DNA of 13,307 nucleotides, from assembly GCA_964244655.1 (NCBI GenBank), contig CAXTJU010000082.1, positions 1-13,307 of the forward strand, given 5' to 3'. Positions 1-6,863 of the stretch are shown here, piece after piece. The DNA is from LMUY01 sp964244655 (GTDB taxonomy: Bacteria; Pseudomonadota; Alphaproteobacteria; Acetobacterales; Acetobacteraceae). The notes beneath the pieces were generated by a model, which did not search any database, was not told where the DNA came from, and saw only the letters and a program-made list of their open reading frames with translations. Within the stretch, counting starts at the first letter, position 1, and every line of letters starts with the position of its first letter. A program made the position numbers and the translations under genes.

Positions 1-17
1 CTGCGGCTGGCTTCAAG

Positions 18-162
18 CACCGTCATGCCCGGACGTGATCCGGGCACCCACGCCGTGGCGGCGCGACCGGGGCGGGCCGTTGCTGGCGCCAACGCCACGG
101 CGGCCAGCAGCCCGTGCGCAGCCCTCGCGTGGGTGCCCGGATCAAGTCCGGGCATGACGGTG
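18..162. repeat. REPIN-like inverted repeat pair (36-bp arms)
   Basis: The arm at 18-53 is the reverse complement of the arm at 127-162 with a single mismatch (G at 35). Each arm carries the core ATGCCCGG and CCGGGCACCCACG. The 73-bp spacer is itself structured: 51-60 pairs with 93-102 (CGCCGTGGCG / CGCCACGGCG), and 81-87 pairs with 103-109 (TGCTGGC / GCCAGCA). Two inverted palindromic units around a short spacer is the architecture of REPIN or bacterial interspersed mosaic elements. Repeats of this ATGCCCGG / CCGGGC type are, from memory, common between genes in alphaproteobacteria. That this one is dispersed in the genome is inferred, since only one full pair is visible. Confidence 0.75.
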
Positions 163-172
163 TGCTATGGGC

Positions 173-217
173 GAAGCGCGCACGCGGACCCTTTGGCGCT
201 TCCGCCCGGGCATGACG
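173..217. repeat. Partial third copy of the repeat core plus a small hairpin
   Basis: Bases 206-217 (CCGGGCATGACG) repeat 12 bases of the right arm at 148-159 in the same orientation. Just before it, 173-179 (GAAGCGC) and 196-202 (GCGCTTC) form a 7-bp stem with a 16-base loop. This looks like a decayed or truncated unit next to the intact pair. The remaining sequence to 311 shows no coding signal or other structure I can support. Confidence 0.45.
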
Positions 218-311
218 TGGGAGAGGTGGACAGCGTGGGGTTTACCGCTGGTGCGCAGGTTCACGGCGATGGGATGGCTCCTGCCCACACCGTCAGGGCC
301 AGGCTCGACGA

Positions 312-422
312 TCAGCGGACCTCGCTCATTCCCGATGGCGGGGGAGCGTTGGTGATCGGTCCCTGGTAGGGCATGCACGCCATGAGGCGCCAGCCGACCA
401 GGATGAGGACGACGAACTTCAT
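312..422 (-). CDS. Putative small lipoprotein (36 aa)
   Basis: A 36-residue frame starts at ATG 422-420 and ends with TGA at 314-312. A good Shine-Dalgarno-like GAGGTG lies 8 bases upstream of the ATG. The N-terminus has a basic residue (K2), a hydrophobic stretch (FVVLILVGW, residues 3-11) and a lipobox-like L-M-A-C with Cys at residue 16. A Pro/Asn-rich tail follows. Third codon positions are almost all G or C, as in the flanking genes. Against it, Arg12 sits inside the hydrophobic region, which is unusual for a type II signal peptide, and I recognise no family. If real, it would be a small outer- or inner-membrane-anchored lipoprotein of unknown function. The gene stands alone, divergent from the SDR gene at 630. 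Confidence 0.4.
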   Translation of the reverse strand: MKFVVLILVGWRLMACMPYQGPITNAPPPSGMSEVR

Positions 423-629
423 CGGCACCACACCTCATGACTTGCGCACTCAACGCGGCAAGCCGTGGAACAGCTTGGTCACAACATCATCCTGCCGCCT
501 GCGGGACCGCTCCGGATCAGCCGTGCGCGGCAAGGAACGGACCAGCCGCAGGGCTGGTGGCCCCACCCTCGCATCCCGCCCCGCTCCATGCCACGCTGGC
601 CCGCTCACCACCGAAGGGTCCAGCCGAAC

Positions 630-1466
630 ATGCCGGTCAGCGTCGTCACGGGGGCCACGGGGGGGATCGGCCGCTGGATCGCGCTCGGGCTGGCGCGCGC
701 CGGGCACGCCGTCGTGCTGGTTGGGCGGGACCAGGGGCGGGGCGATGCGGCGATGGCCTGGATCGCGGGCCAGGCGCGGGGCGCGCGGACCGAGTTCGTG
801 CTGGCCGACCTGTCCAGCCTGGCCGCCACCCGGCAGGCCGCCGCGCTGATCCTGGCGCGGCACCCGGCGCTCGACGTGCTGGTGAACAACGCCGGGGTGT
901 TCGCCACCCGGCGGCAGGCGACGGCGGAAGGGCATGACCGGGTGCTGGCGGTCAACCACCTGTCGCCGTTCGTGCTCACCCGCGCCCTGGCGCCGGCCCT
1001 GGCGGCGGCCGGGGGGCGGATCGTCACCGTCGGCTCCTCCACCTCCGACCGGGCGCGGATCGACCCGGCGGACCTGGATGGGCTGCGCCGCTGGGGCATG
1101 GTGCGGGCCTACGCCCAGTCTAAGCTGGCGGTGATGATGGCGACCTTCGGCTGGGCGGAGCGGCTGCGCGCCGCCGGCGTGACGGCCAACGTGGTGCACC
1201 CGGGCACTGTCGCCACGGGGCTGGTGCGGGCGGGCGGCGCGGTCGGGCTGGCCTGGCGCGGCATGGCGCTGTTCACGCTGACGGCGGAGCAGGGGGCGGA
1301 CAGTCCGCTGCACGCGGCCCTGGCGCCGGCGTTCGCCGGCGTCACCGGCGGCTACGTCAAGCGTCGGCGGCTGGTGCGGCCGAACCGCCGTGCGCTGGAC
1401 CCGGCGCTGGCGGAGCAGGTCTGGCAAGCGACGGAAGCCCTGGCCGGGGAAGCGTCCGGCGCCTGA
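630..1466 (+). CDS. SDR family NAD(P)-dependent oxidoreductase
   Basis: This is a 278-residue classical short-chain dehydrogenase/reductase. The Rossmann fold opens with TGATGGIG at residues 7-14. Asp60 follows the third strand, NNAG is at 86-89, Asn109 is in the VNH segment, Ser136 is the catalytic serine, and Tyr161/Lys165 form the YxxxK pair. The segment around residues 99-118 (EGHDRVLAVNHLSPFVLT) resembles the retinol dehydrogenase / WWOX-like group, but the substrate cannot be read from sequence. Arg33 after the second strand would favour NADP(H). The frame stays open upstream to 465, but ATG 630 starts directly at the first beta-strand and has GAAGGG (613-618) 11 bases upstream, so I prefer it. 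Its last 110 bp are antisense to the end of the next SDR gene. Confidence 0.88.
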   Translation: MPVSVVTGATGGIGRWIALGLARAGHAVVLVGRDQGRGDAAMAWIAGQARGARTEFVLADLSSLAATRQAAALILARHPALDVLVNNAGVFATRRQATAEGHDRVLAVNHLSPFVLTRALAPALAAAGGRIVTVGSSTSDRARIDPADLDGLRRWGMVRAYAQSKLAVMMATFGWAERLRAAGVTANVVHPGTVATGLVRAGGAVGLAWRGMALFTLTAEQGADSPLHAALAPAFAGVTGGYVKRRRLVRPNRRALDPALAEQVWQATEALAGEASGA

Positions 1467-2406
1467 GCGCCGCGGCGGCGCGGGCGGGCAGGCTGCTGGC
1501 CCAGAGCTGGGTGCTGGTGCGCCGCGCCGCCGCGCCGAACGGGCCGTGCACCGGGGAGGCGTGCGCGGCGGGGGCGAACAGGGTGGGGCACTCCGCGCGG
1601 GCGGCCGCCGGGTCCCGGGTCAACTGGCCGTCGAAGCCGAGGCGGCACATTAGGAAGCCGGTGAGGCGAGGGGACAGCCGGGTCAGCAGGCAGAAGGCGG
1701 CCACCGTGCCGCTGACCAGCAGCTCCGGCCGCCCGGTGGTGGCGGCCAGGTGGATGCCGGCGGCGACCACCTCCGGCTGGTACACCGGGGGGGCGGGGCG
1801 GGCGGGCCAGCCCATGTGGGAGGGGGCGTGGGAGAAGAACGGCGTGTTGACCGCCGGCGGGAACACGGTGCTGACCCGGATTCGGCTGCCCTCCATCGCC
1901 AGCTCGGCCCGCAGCGACTGGGCGAAGCCGCGCACCGCCGCCTTGGCGCCGGCGTAGGAGGTCATCAGCGGCAGGCCGTGGAAGGCGATGGCGGAGCACA
2001 CGTTGACCACCGTGCCGCGCCCGGCCGGGCGCATCAGCCCGAGCGCCACCCGGCAGCCGTTCACCGTGCCGCCGTAGGTGACGGCGGTGACCTGGTCGAA
2101 CTCCGCCTGCGGCACGGTGGCGAAGCGGCCGTACACGCCGTTGCCGGCGCAGTTGACCCACACGTCGGGCACGCCGAGGCGGGCGGCGAGGGCCTCGGCC
2201 GCGGCGTGCAGGGCGGCGCTGTCCGTCACGTCGGCCACGGCGGTGGCGGCGGTGCCGCCGGCCTGCCGCACGTCCGCCGCGGCGGCGGCCAGCCCGGCCT
2301 CGCCGCGGGCGATCAGCCCCACCTGCCAGCCGCGCCGGGCGAAATGCGCCGCGGCGCAGCGACCGATGCCGGAGGAGGCGCCGGTGATGATGACGGTGCG
2401 GTGCAT
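1357..2406 (-). CDS. SDR family oxidoreductase with C-terminal extension
   Basis: This is a 349-residue short-chain dehydrogenase. The cofactor motif TGASSGIG is at residues 8-15, NCAG (variant of NNAG) at 85-88, Ser138 is catalytic, and Tyr151/Lys155 form the YxxxK pair. After the ~255-residue SDR core, a segment at residues 228-258 (hydrophobic, then LSPRLTGFLM) may bind membrane or fold as a helical hairpin. The last ~60 residues are an Ala/Pro/Arg-rich low-complexity tail. The final ~36 residues are read antisense through the neighbouring SDR gene, so the natural stop may have been lost, or the tail may be real. The start at 2406 begins right before the first strand, and upstream in-frame sequence runs antisense through the cupin gene, which argues against a longer protein. 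Substrate unknown. Confidence 0.82.
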   Translation of the reverse strand: MHRTVIITGASSGIGRCAAAHFARRGWQVGLIARGEAGLAAAAADVRQAGGTAATAVADVTDSAALHAAAEALAARLGVPDVWVNCAGNGVYGRFATVPQAEFDQVTAVTYGGTVNGCRVALGLMRPAGRGTVVNVCSAIAFHGLPLMTSYAGAKAAVRGFAQSLRAELAMEGSRIRVSTVFPPAVNTPFFSHAPSHMGWPARPAPPVYQPEVVAAGIHLAATTGRPELLVSGTVAAFCLLTRLSPRLTGFLMCRLGFDGQLTRDPAAARAECPTLFAPAAHASPVHGPFGAAARRTSTQLWASSLPARAAAALRRRTLPRPGLPSLARPAPPAPGPAHGGSAAPAADA

Positions 2407-2415
2407 GGCCGCACC
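2395..2415. promoter_or_regulatory. Inverted repeat across the SDR start codon
   Basis: GGTGCGG (2395-2401) and CCGCACC (2409-2415) are perfect 7-bp arms around a 7-base loop that contains the start codon of the minus-strand SDR gene (2406-2404). It could be an mRNA hairpin that presents or hides the start codon, or a dyad operator. No regulator gene is adjacent, and in such GC-rich DNA a 7-bp dyad could also be chance. Confidence 0.3.
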
Positions 2416-2514
2416 ATGCCGCGTGGGCCGCCCCTGCTCAAGGTGGAGCCGCAAGATGGACGCGCGGCCTGGCGGGCGGCATACCGGGCGCCGCAACGAT
2501 TGGAGACGCGCGAC
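2407..2514. promoter_or_regulatory. Divergent intergenic region, SDR / cupin
   Basis: These 108 bp separate the start of the minus-strand SDR from the start of the plus-strand cupin gene, so promoters for both must lie here or inside the genes. No convincing -35/-10 pair stands out. GGAG at 2502-2505 is a good ribosome binding site 9 bases before the cupin ATG. Confidence 0.4.
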
Positions 2515-3021
2515 ATGCAGACGCCCCGGCGAGACCTGCTGCTGGCATCCATGATGGCCGCCCTGCCAGCGGCTTTGGCCGGGCGCGCCGCCGCCAGCCC
2601 GCTCGACCCGGCGCAGACCTTCATCGACCCGCCCGGCGACTTCGCCTGGGTCACCCCGGCCGGCTACCCCGAGCGCAGCACCGAGCGGTGCCAGCTCGCC
2701 GGCATCACCGAGGAGCCGGGACTGTACTACGAGCTGGTGCGCTGGTGGCCCGGCGCCATGAGCGCGCCGCACAGCTACAACACCGACCGCTACTGCGTGG
2801 TGGTGTCCGGCACGTGGTGGTGCAACAGCGGCGCGGATTTCGACCCGGCGTCCTGCCAGCCGGTGCGGCCCGGCAGCTTCGTCTGGCGCGTCAAGAACAC
2901 GCCGCACTACGACGGCGTGCCGCGGAACGGCACCGAGCCGGCGGTGATCGCGATCTGCGGCATGGGGCCGGCCGGCTACCGGCTCGCCGACCCGTCGCAG
3001 CCGGGCTGGCGCAGCGTGTGA
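2515..3021 (+). CDS. Secreted cupin-domain protein with Tat-like signal
   Basis: This 168-residue protein begins with TPRRDLLLA (residues 3-11), a twin-arginine-like motif, then a hydrophobic Ala-rich stretch and a likely cleavage after AGRAAA (~residue 28). The mature part looks like a small single-domain cupin. Motif 1 is around residues 80-102 (PHSYNTDRY, then VVVSGTWW) and motif 2 around 119-133 (RPGSFVW, then TPHYDG). Of the usual metal ligands, His86 and His131 are present, while the second His and the Glu of motif 1 are Tyr88 and Arg92. Metal binding and enzymatic activity are therefore uncertain, and a sugar- or ligand-binding periplasmic role is equally possible. ATG 2515 is supported by GGAG at 2502-2505. 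The gene lies 44 bp upstream of guaA on the same strand but has no obvious functional link to it. Confidence 0.75.
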   Translation: MQTPRRDLLLASMMAALPAALAGRAAASPLDPAQTFIDPPGDFAWVTPAGYPERSTERCQLAGITEEPGLYYELVRWWPGAMSAPHSYNTDRYCVVVSGTWWCNSGADFDPASCQPVRPGSFVWRVKNTPHYDGVPRNGTEPAVIAICGMGPAGYRLADPSQPGWRSV

Positions 3022-3065
3022 GCCCGCCGCTTGCCGGCTGACCTGCTGGTGTGCTGCAACGCGCC

Positions 3066-4631
3066 ATGACAGAACATGACCTGCACGACGAGCGCGTGCT
3101 CATCCTGGACTACGGCAGCCAGGTCACCCAGCTGATCGCCCGGCGGCTGCGCGAGAGCGGCGTGTTCTGCGAGATCTGGCCGTTCACGGCCGATCCGGGC
3201 CGCATCGAGGCCTGGCGGCCGCGGGCGCTGATCCTGTCCGGCGGCCCGGCCAGCGTCACCGAGCCCGCCAGCCCGCGCGCGCCGGACATCGTGTGGTCGC
3301 TCGGCGTGCCGGTGCTCGGCATCTGCTACGGCCAGCAGCTGATGTGCGCGCAGCTGGGCGGCGCGGTGGAGGGCCACGGCGTGCAGGAGTTCGGCCGCGC
3401 CTACGTGGAGGTCGAAGGCGAGTGCGCGCTATTCGACGGCGTCTGGCCGGTGGGCTCGCGCGAGCAGGTGTGGATGAGCCACGGCGACCGGGTGACGGCG
3501 CTGCCCGAGGGGTTCCGCTCCGTGGCGTCCAGCGACGGCGCGCCGTTCGCGGTGGTGGCGGACGAGGCCAGGCGGTTCTACGGTGTGCAGTTCCACCCCG
3601 AGGTGGTGCACACGCCGCACGGCGCCGCCCTGCTGCGCCGCTTCACCCACGGGGTCGCCGGGCTGCGCGGCGCGTGGAGCATGGCCGAGTTCCGCCAGGC
3701 GGCGGTGCGGCGCATCCGCGACCAGGTGGGGACGGGGCGGGTGGTGTGCGGCCTGTCGGGCGGCGTCGATTCCGCGGTGGCGGCGGTGCTGATCCACGAG
3801 GCGGTCGGCGACCGGCTGACCTGCATCTTCGTGGACCACGGCCTGCTGCGCCGCGGCGAGGCGGAGGAGGTGGACCGCACCTTCCGCGACCGCTTCAACA
3901 TCCGCCTGGTGCACCGCGACGCCTCCGACCTGTTCATCGATGCGCTGGCGGGCGTGACCGACCCGGAGGCCAAGCGCAAGGTGATCGGCGGCCTGTTCAT
4001 CGACGTGTTCGAGCAGGAGGCTGCCAAGATCGGCGGCGCGGACTTCCTGGCGCAGGGCACGCTGTACCCGGACGTGATCGAGAGCGTGAGCCCGACCGGG
4101 GGGCCGAGCGCCGTCATCAAGAGCCACCACAACGTGGGCGGGCTGCCGGCGCGGATGCGGATGCGGCTGGTCGAGCCGCTGCGCGAGCTGTTCAAGGACG
4201 AGGTGCGCAAGCTGGGCCGCGAGCTGGGGCTGCCGGACGCGCTGGTGGGCCGCCACCCGTTCCCCGGGCCGGGCCTGGCGATCCGCATCCCCGGCGCCAT
4301 CACCCGCCCGGCGCTGGACACGCTGCGCCAGGCGGATGCGATCTTCCTGGAGGAGATCCGCGCCGCCGGGCTGTACGACGCGATCTGGCAGGCCTTCGCC
4401 GTTCTGCTGCCGGTGCGCACGGTGGGGGTGATGGGCGACGCGCGCACCTACGAGCAGGCCTGCGCCCTGCGCGCCGTGAGCAGCACGGACGGCATGACGG
4501 CAGAGTTCTACCCGTTCGACATGGCCTTCCTGGGCCGGGTGGCGGGGCGCATCGTGGGCGAGGTGCGCGGCATCAACCGGGTGACCTACGACATCACCAG
4601 CAAGCCGCCGGGGACCATCGAGTGGGAGTGA
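3066..4631 (+). CDS. guaA: GMP synthase (glutamine-hydrolysing)
   Basis: GuaA converts XMP to GMP using ATP and glutamine, the last step of guanylate synthesis in the cytoplasm. At 521 residues it matches the usual ~525. The N-terminal class I glutamine amidotransferase domain carries the triad Cys87 (GICYGQ), His177 and Glu179 (FHPEV). The ATP pyrophosphatase domain has the P-loop SGGVDS at residues 231-236. The C-terminal dimerisation/XMP-binding domain ends with the typical TSKPPGTIEWE. ATG 3066 gives an N-terminus (MTEHDLHDERVLILDYGSQ) that aligns with E. coli GuaA. An in-frame GTG at 3051 would add five residues, and neither start has a clear Shine-Dalgarno. The stop overlaps the argC start by four bases, so it heads a coupled unit. 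Confidence 0.97.
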   Translation: MTEHDLHDERVLILDYGSQVTQLIARRLRESGVFCEIWPFTADPGRIEAWRPRALILSGGPASVTEPASPRAPDIVWSLGVPVLGICYGQQLMCAQLGGAVEGHGVQEFGRAYVEVEGECALFDGVWPVGSREQVWMSHGDRVTALPEGFRSVASSDGAPFAVVADEARRFYGVQFHPEVVHTPHGAALLRRFTHGVAGLRGAWSMAEFRQAAVRRIRDQVGTGRVVCGLSGGVDSAVAAVLIHEAVGDRLTCIFVDHGLLRRGEAEEVDRTFRDRFNIRLVHRDASDLFIDALAGVTDPEAKRKVIGGLFIDVFEQEAAKIGGADFLAQGTLYPDVIESVSPTGGPSAVIKSHHNVGGLPARMRMRLVEPLRELFKDEVRKLGRELGLPDALVGRHPFPGPGLAIRIPGAITRPALDTLRQADAIFLEEIRAAGLYDAIWQAFAVLLPVRTVGVMGDARTYEQACALRAVSSTDGMTAEFYPFDMAFLGRVAGRIVGEVRGINRVTYDITSKPPGTIEWE

Positions 4632-5569
4632 GCGCGCTGCCCACCATCTTCATCGACGGCGAGGCCGGCACCACCGGCCTGGGCATCCGCGAGCGGCTGC
4701 GGCACTTGCCCGGCGTGGCGGTGCGCTCGATCGACCCGGCGCACCGCAAGGACCCGGCGGCGCGGCAGGACATGATGGCGCAGGCGGACCTCGCCATCCT
4801 GTGCCTGCACGACGACGCGGCGCGCGAATCCGCCGCCCTGGCCGACGCCTTGGGGACCGACGCGCCGAAGCTGCTGGACGCCAGCACGGCGCACCGGGTG
4901 GATCCCGGGTGGACCTACGGGCTGGCGGAGCTGGAGGACGGGCAGGCGGCGCGGATCGCCGGGTCGCGCCGGGTCGCCAACCCCGGGTGCTATCCGACCG
5001 GCGCCATCGCGCTGCTGCGCCCGCTGGTGGCGGCCGGGCTGCTGCCGCCGGACCACCCGGTCAGCGTCAATGCCGTCAGCGGCTATTCCGGCGGCGGGCG
5101 GGCGATGGTGGAGGCGCACGAGGCGGCGGGCGGGCCGCCGTTCGAGCTGTATGCGCTGGGGCTGGAGCACAAGCACGTCCCCGAGCTGCAGCACTACGCC
5201 CGGCTGACCCGGCGGCCGCTGTTCGTGCCCTCCGTCGGGCACTTCCGGCAGGGCATGCTGGTCTCGGTGCCGCTGCACCTCGACACGCTGCCGGGTCGCC
5301 CCACGGGGCTGGACCTGGCGGAGGCGCTCGCCGCCCATTACCGCCACGCCCCGGCCATTCGCGTGCGGCCCGCCGAGCCGGCCGGCGCCTTGCAGCCGGA
5401 GGCGCTGAACGGCACGGACGCCATGGAGCTGCGTGTGTTCGCGCATCCCTCGAACGGCCACGCCGTGCTGGTGGCGCGGCTGGACAACCTCGGCAAGGGC
5501 GCGTCGGGCGCCGCGGTGCAGAACCTGCGGCTGATGCTCGGCTTGGAAGGTTCTGACCATGCAGCATGA
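4628..5569 (+). CDS. argC: N-acetyl-gamma-glutamyl-phosphate reductase, type 2
   Basis: ArgC reduces N-acetyl-glutamyl phosphate to the semialdehyde with NADPH, the third step of arginine synthesis, in the cytoplasm. The 313-residue length fits the short type-2 class (AGPR type 2, ~310 residues) and not the ~345-residue type 1. The nucleotide-binding start is FIDGEAGTTGLGI (residues 8-20). The active-site cysteine is Cys121 in NPGCYPTGA, with SGYSGGG at 151-157 and the conserved His205 in GHFRQGM. Start choice: GTG at 4628 (GTGA overlaps the guaA stop) puts the first strand at the right distance, and an in-frame GTG at 4622 is the only near alternative. Its end overlaps the carbonic anhydrase gene by 11 bp. 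Pairing argC with guaA is unusual, see findings. Confidence 0.95.
   Translation: MSALPTIFIDGEAGTTGLGIRERLRHLPGVAVRSIDPAHRKDPAARQDMMAQADLAILCLHDDAARESAALADALGTDAPKLLDASTAHRVDPGWTYGLAELEDGQAARIAGSRRVANPGCYPTGAIALLRPLVAAGLLPPDHPVSVNAVSGYSGGGRAMVEAHEAAGGPPFELYALGLEHKHVPELQHYARLTRRPLFVPSVGHFRQGMLVSVPLHLDTLPGRPTGLDLAEALAAHYRHAPAIRVRPAEPAGALQPEALNGTDAMELRVFAHPSNGHAVLVARLDNLGKGASGAAVQNLRLMLGLEGSDHAA
5545..5550 (+). promoter_or_regulatory. Ribosome binding site inside argC
   Basis: GGAAGG at 5545-5550, 8 bases before ATG 5559, lies within the argC coding sequence. It fixes the start of the gamma carbonic anhydrase gene and supports re-initiation or coupled translation across the 11-bp overlap. Confidence 0.65.
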
Positions 5570-6098
5570 CGGGCCGCTTTGGGCATTTGAGGGCGTGGCG
5601 CCCACGCTCGCGCCCGACGCGTGGGTGGCGCCCACCGCCGTCGTGGTCGGCGACGTGGTGCTGGGGGCCGGCGCCAGCGTGTGGTGGCACTGCGTGCTGC
5701 GCGGCGACACCAACGCCATCCGCGTGGGCGAGGGCAGCAACATCCAGGACGGCAGCATCGTCCACGTCAACCGCGAGCGGTTCCCCTGCCTGATCGGGCG
5801 CAACGTCACGGTGGGCCATGCCTGCATCGTGCACGCCTGCACCCTGGAGGACCGCGCCTTCGTCGGCATGGGCGCCACCGTGCTGGACGGCGCGGTGATC
5901 GAGGAGGGCGGCATGCTGGCCGCGGGCGGGCTGCTGACGCCGGGCAAGCGGATCGGCCGCGGCGAGCTGTGGGCCGGCAGCCCCGCCCGGCTGATGCGGG
6001 TGATGGACGCGGAGGAGCGGGCGAACTGGGACCGCACGGCGGCGCACTACCGCGAGCTGGCGGCGCGCACCCGGGCCGGGCTCGCCCCGGTTGCGTAG
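5559..6098 (+). CDS. Gamma carbonic anhydrase family protein
   Basis: This 179-residue protein is a left-handed beta-helix (hexapeptide repeat, gamma-CA / PaaY / YrdA group). The repeats run from about residue 20 to 140. The three zinc-ligand histidines of the family are in place: His69 (SIVHV), His87 and His92 (VGHACIVHA). Other conserved residues, Arg48 and Asp50 (LRGD) and Gln63/Asp64 (NIQDGS), are also present, so the metal site looks complete. A C-terminal helix (residues 149-172) packs against the helix in known structures. Many members have weak or no CO2 hydratase activity, and some act as thioesterases, so the activity is not certain. Its place after argC may reflect a bicarbonate need of arginine/pyrimidine synthesis (carbamoyl phosphate), but this is inference. 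Confidence 0.9.
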   Translation: MQHDGPLWAFEGVAPTLAPDAWVAPTAVVVGDVVLGAGASVWWHCVLRGDTNAIRVGEGSNIQDGSIVHVNRERFPCLIGRNVTVGHACIVHACTLEDRAFVGMGATVLDGAVIEEGGMLAAGGLLTPGKRIGRGELWAGSPARLMRVMDAEERANWDRTAAHYRELAARTRAGLAPVA

Positions 6099-6663
6099 CC
6101 GCGCCGCCCTGCTGGCCGCCGGCCTGGCCGCCTGCGGCCCGACCTTGCCGACGCCGCCGCCGATCGATACGGCGCGGCTGCCCCCCGGCGTGTTCGGCCC
6201 GGCCGACCAGGACCTGCCGGCGGCGCTCTACGCCCAGAACGCGCTCAGCGACCCGGCCCGCACCTACGGCAACCCCGCCGCCGGGGCGCAGGCGGCGCTG
6301 GCGGTGGAGTACCTGGCCGGCGCGCTGGCCACCAGCCCGCGCTGGTCCAGCCTTGACCCTGGCACGCAGGAGGGGATGGTCATGGGCCGCATCGAGCTGC
6401 GCCGGGCGATCGGCATCGCGCCCGCCGCGCCGTCCCAGCTGGTGGTGGACCGGCTGGTGGCCGCCCGCAACGACCTCGCCTCCGGCGACACCGCGGGAGC
6501 GGCGCGGGCGCTGGACGGCCCGGCATTCCCGCAGGGCGGCGCGCGCACGGTGGAGGCGCTGGGGAACCTGCCTTACTTGCAGGCCGCGAGCGTGGCCGTG
6601 CAGCATGCGGCGAACGAGATGTCCGTTCCGGTCACGGGGCCGAACAGCGACCAGTCGCACTGA
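6091..6663 (+). CDS. Putative lipoprotein of unknown function
   Basis: This 190-residue protein starts at a TTG (6091) that overlaps the carbonic anhydrase stop by 8 bp. The first residues MRSR, the stretch AALLAAGL, and the lipobox L-A-A-C with Cys15 suggest a lipoprotein signal, followed by a Pro/Thr-rich linker. The rest is Ala-rich and probably helical (residues ~50-170), with a segment NALSDPARTYGNPA near residues 50-63. I recognise no family. The only other in-frame start codons I noticed are far downstream (ATG near 6376) and would delete the lipobox, so TTG is preferred despite a weak ribosome binding site. It is probably cotranscribed with guaA-argC. The gene ends just before the AT-rich cyo leader. 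Confidence 0.65.
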   Translation: MRSRAALLAAGLAACGPTLPTPPPIDTARLPPGVFGPADQDLPAALYAQNALSDPARTYGNPAAGAQAALAVEYLAGALATSPRWSSLDPGTQEGMVMGRIELRRAIGIAPAAPSQLVVDRLVAARNDLASGDTAGAARALDGPAFPQGGARTVEALGNLPYLQAASVAVQHAANEMSVPVTGPNSDQSH

Positions 6664-6863
6664 GCTTCGGGCGCGGCGCGGGTCTTTGGGTGCGGAAGCC
6701 CAACCGCAATAGCCGCTCGCTTCAATTGATGTCTTGATCTGAACAAGATCATTTTACTGCTGCTTTGCCAAAAGCAACACATGTTCAAACCTTGAGTCGG
6801 GCCGCTGATTAGAGCAGCCGGACCGCTGTGTGTTGTCAGGAACCAGATGTCCGAGATGCCTGC
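6664..6863 (+). promoter_or_regulatory. AT-rich leader and probable promoter region of cyo operon
   Basis: This 200-bp gap has a patch around 6710-6790 that is clearly richer in A/T than the rest of the window, as expected for a promoter. It contains a perfect 8-bp palindrome TCAATTGA (6722-6729) and an inverted repeat TGATCT-GAACA-AGATCA (6735-6751). A second inverted repeat, TGCTTT-GCCA-AAAGCA, is at 6761-6776. TTGAT occurs twice (6726-6730, 6734-6738). These may be operator sites, but none fits a consensus I can name, and I see no good -10 box. The third dyad could instead be a weak terminator for the upstream lipoprotein gene. Confidence 0.5.

Noticed and set aside
142..453. 103-codon minus-strand frame over the 5' region
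   Set aside because: It runs into the inverted repeat arm and shows no family or signal. The small lipoprotein frame at 312-422 in another phase has better start signals.
465..629. Longer N-terminus for the first SDR gene
   Set aside because: The 55 extra residues are Pro/Arg/Trp-rich and match no SDR feature. ATG 630 starts directly at the Rossmann strand and has an acceptable ribosome binding site.
6734..6752. FNR/FixK-type box upstream of cyoA
   Set aside because: TTGAT and ATCA are present, but the half-sites are 9 bases apart instead of 4, and no other pairing gives the TTGAT-N4-ATCAA form.
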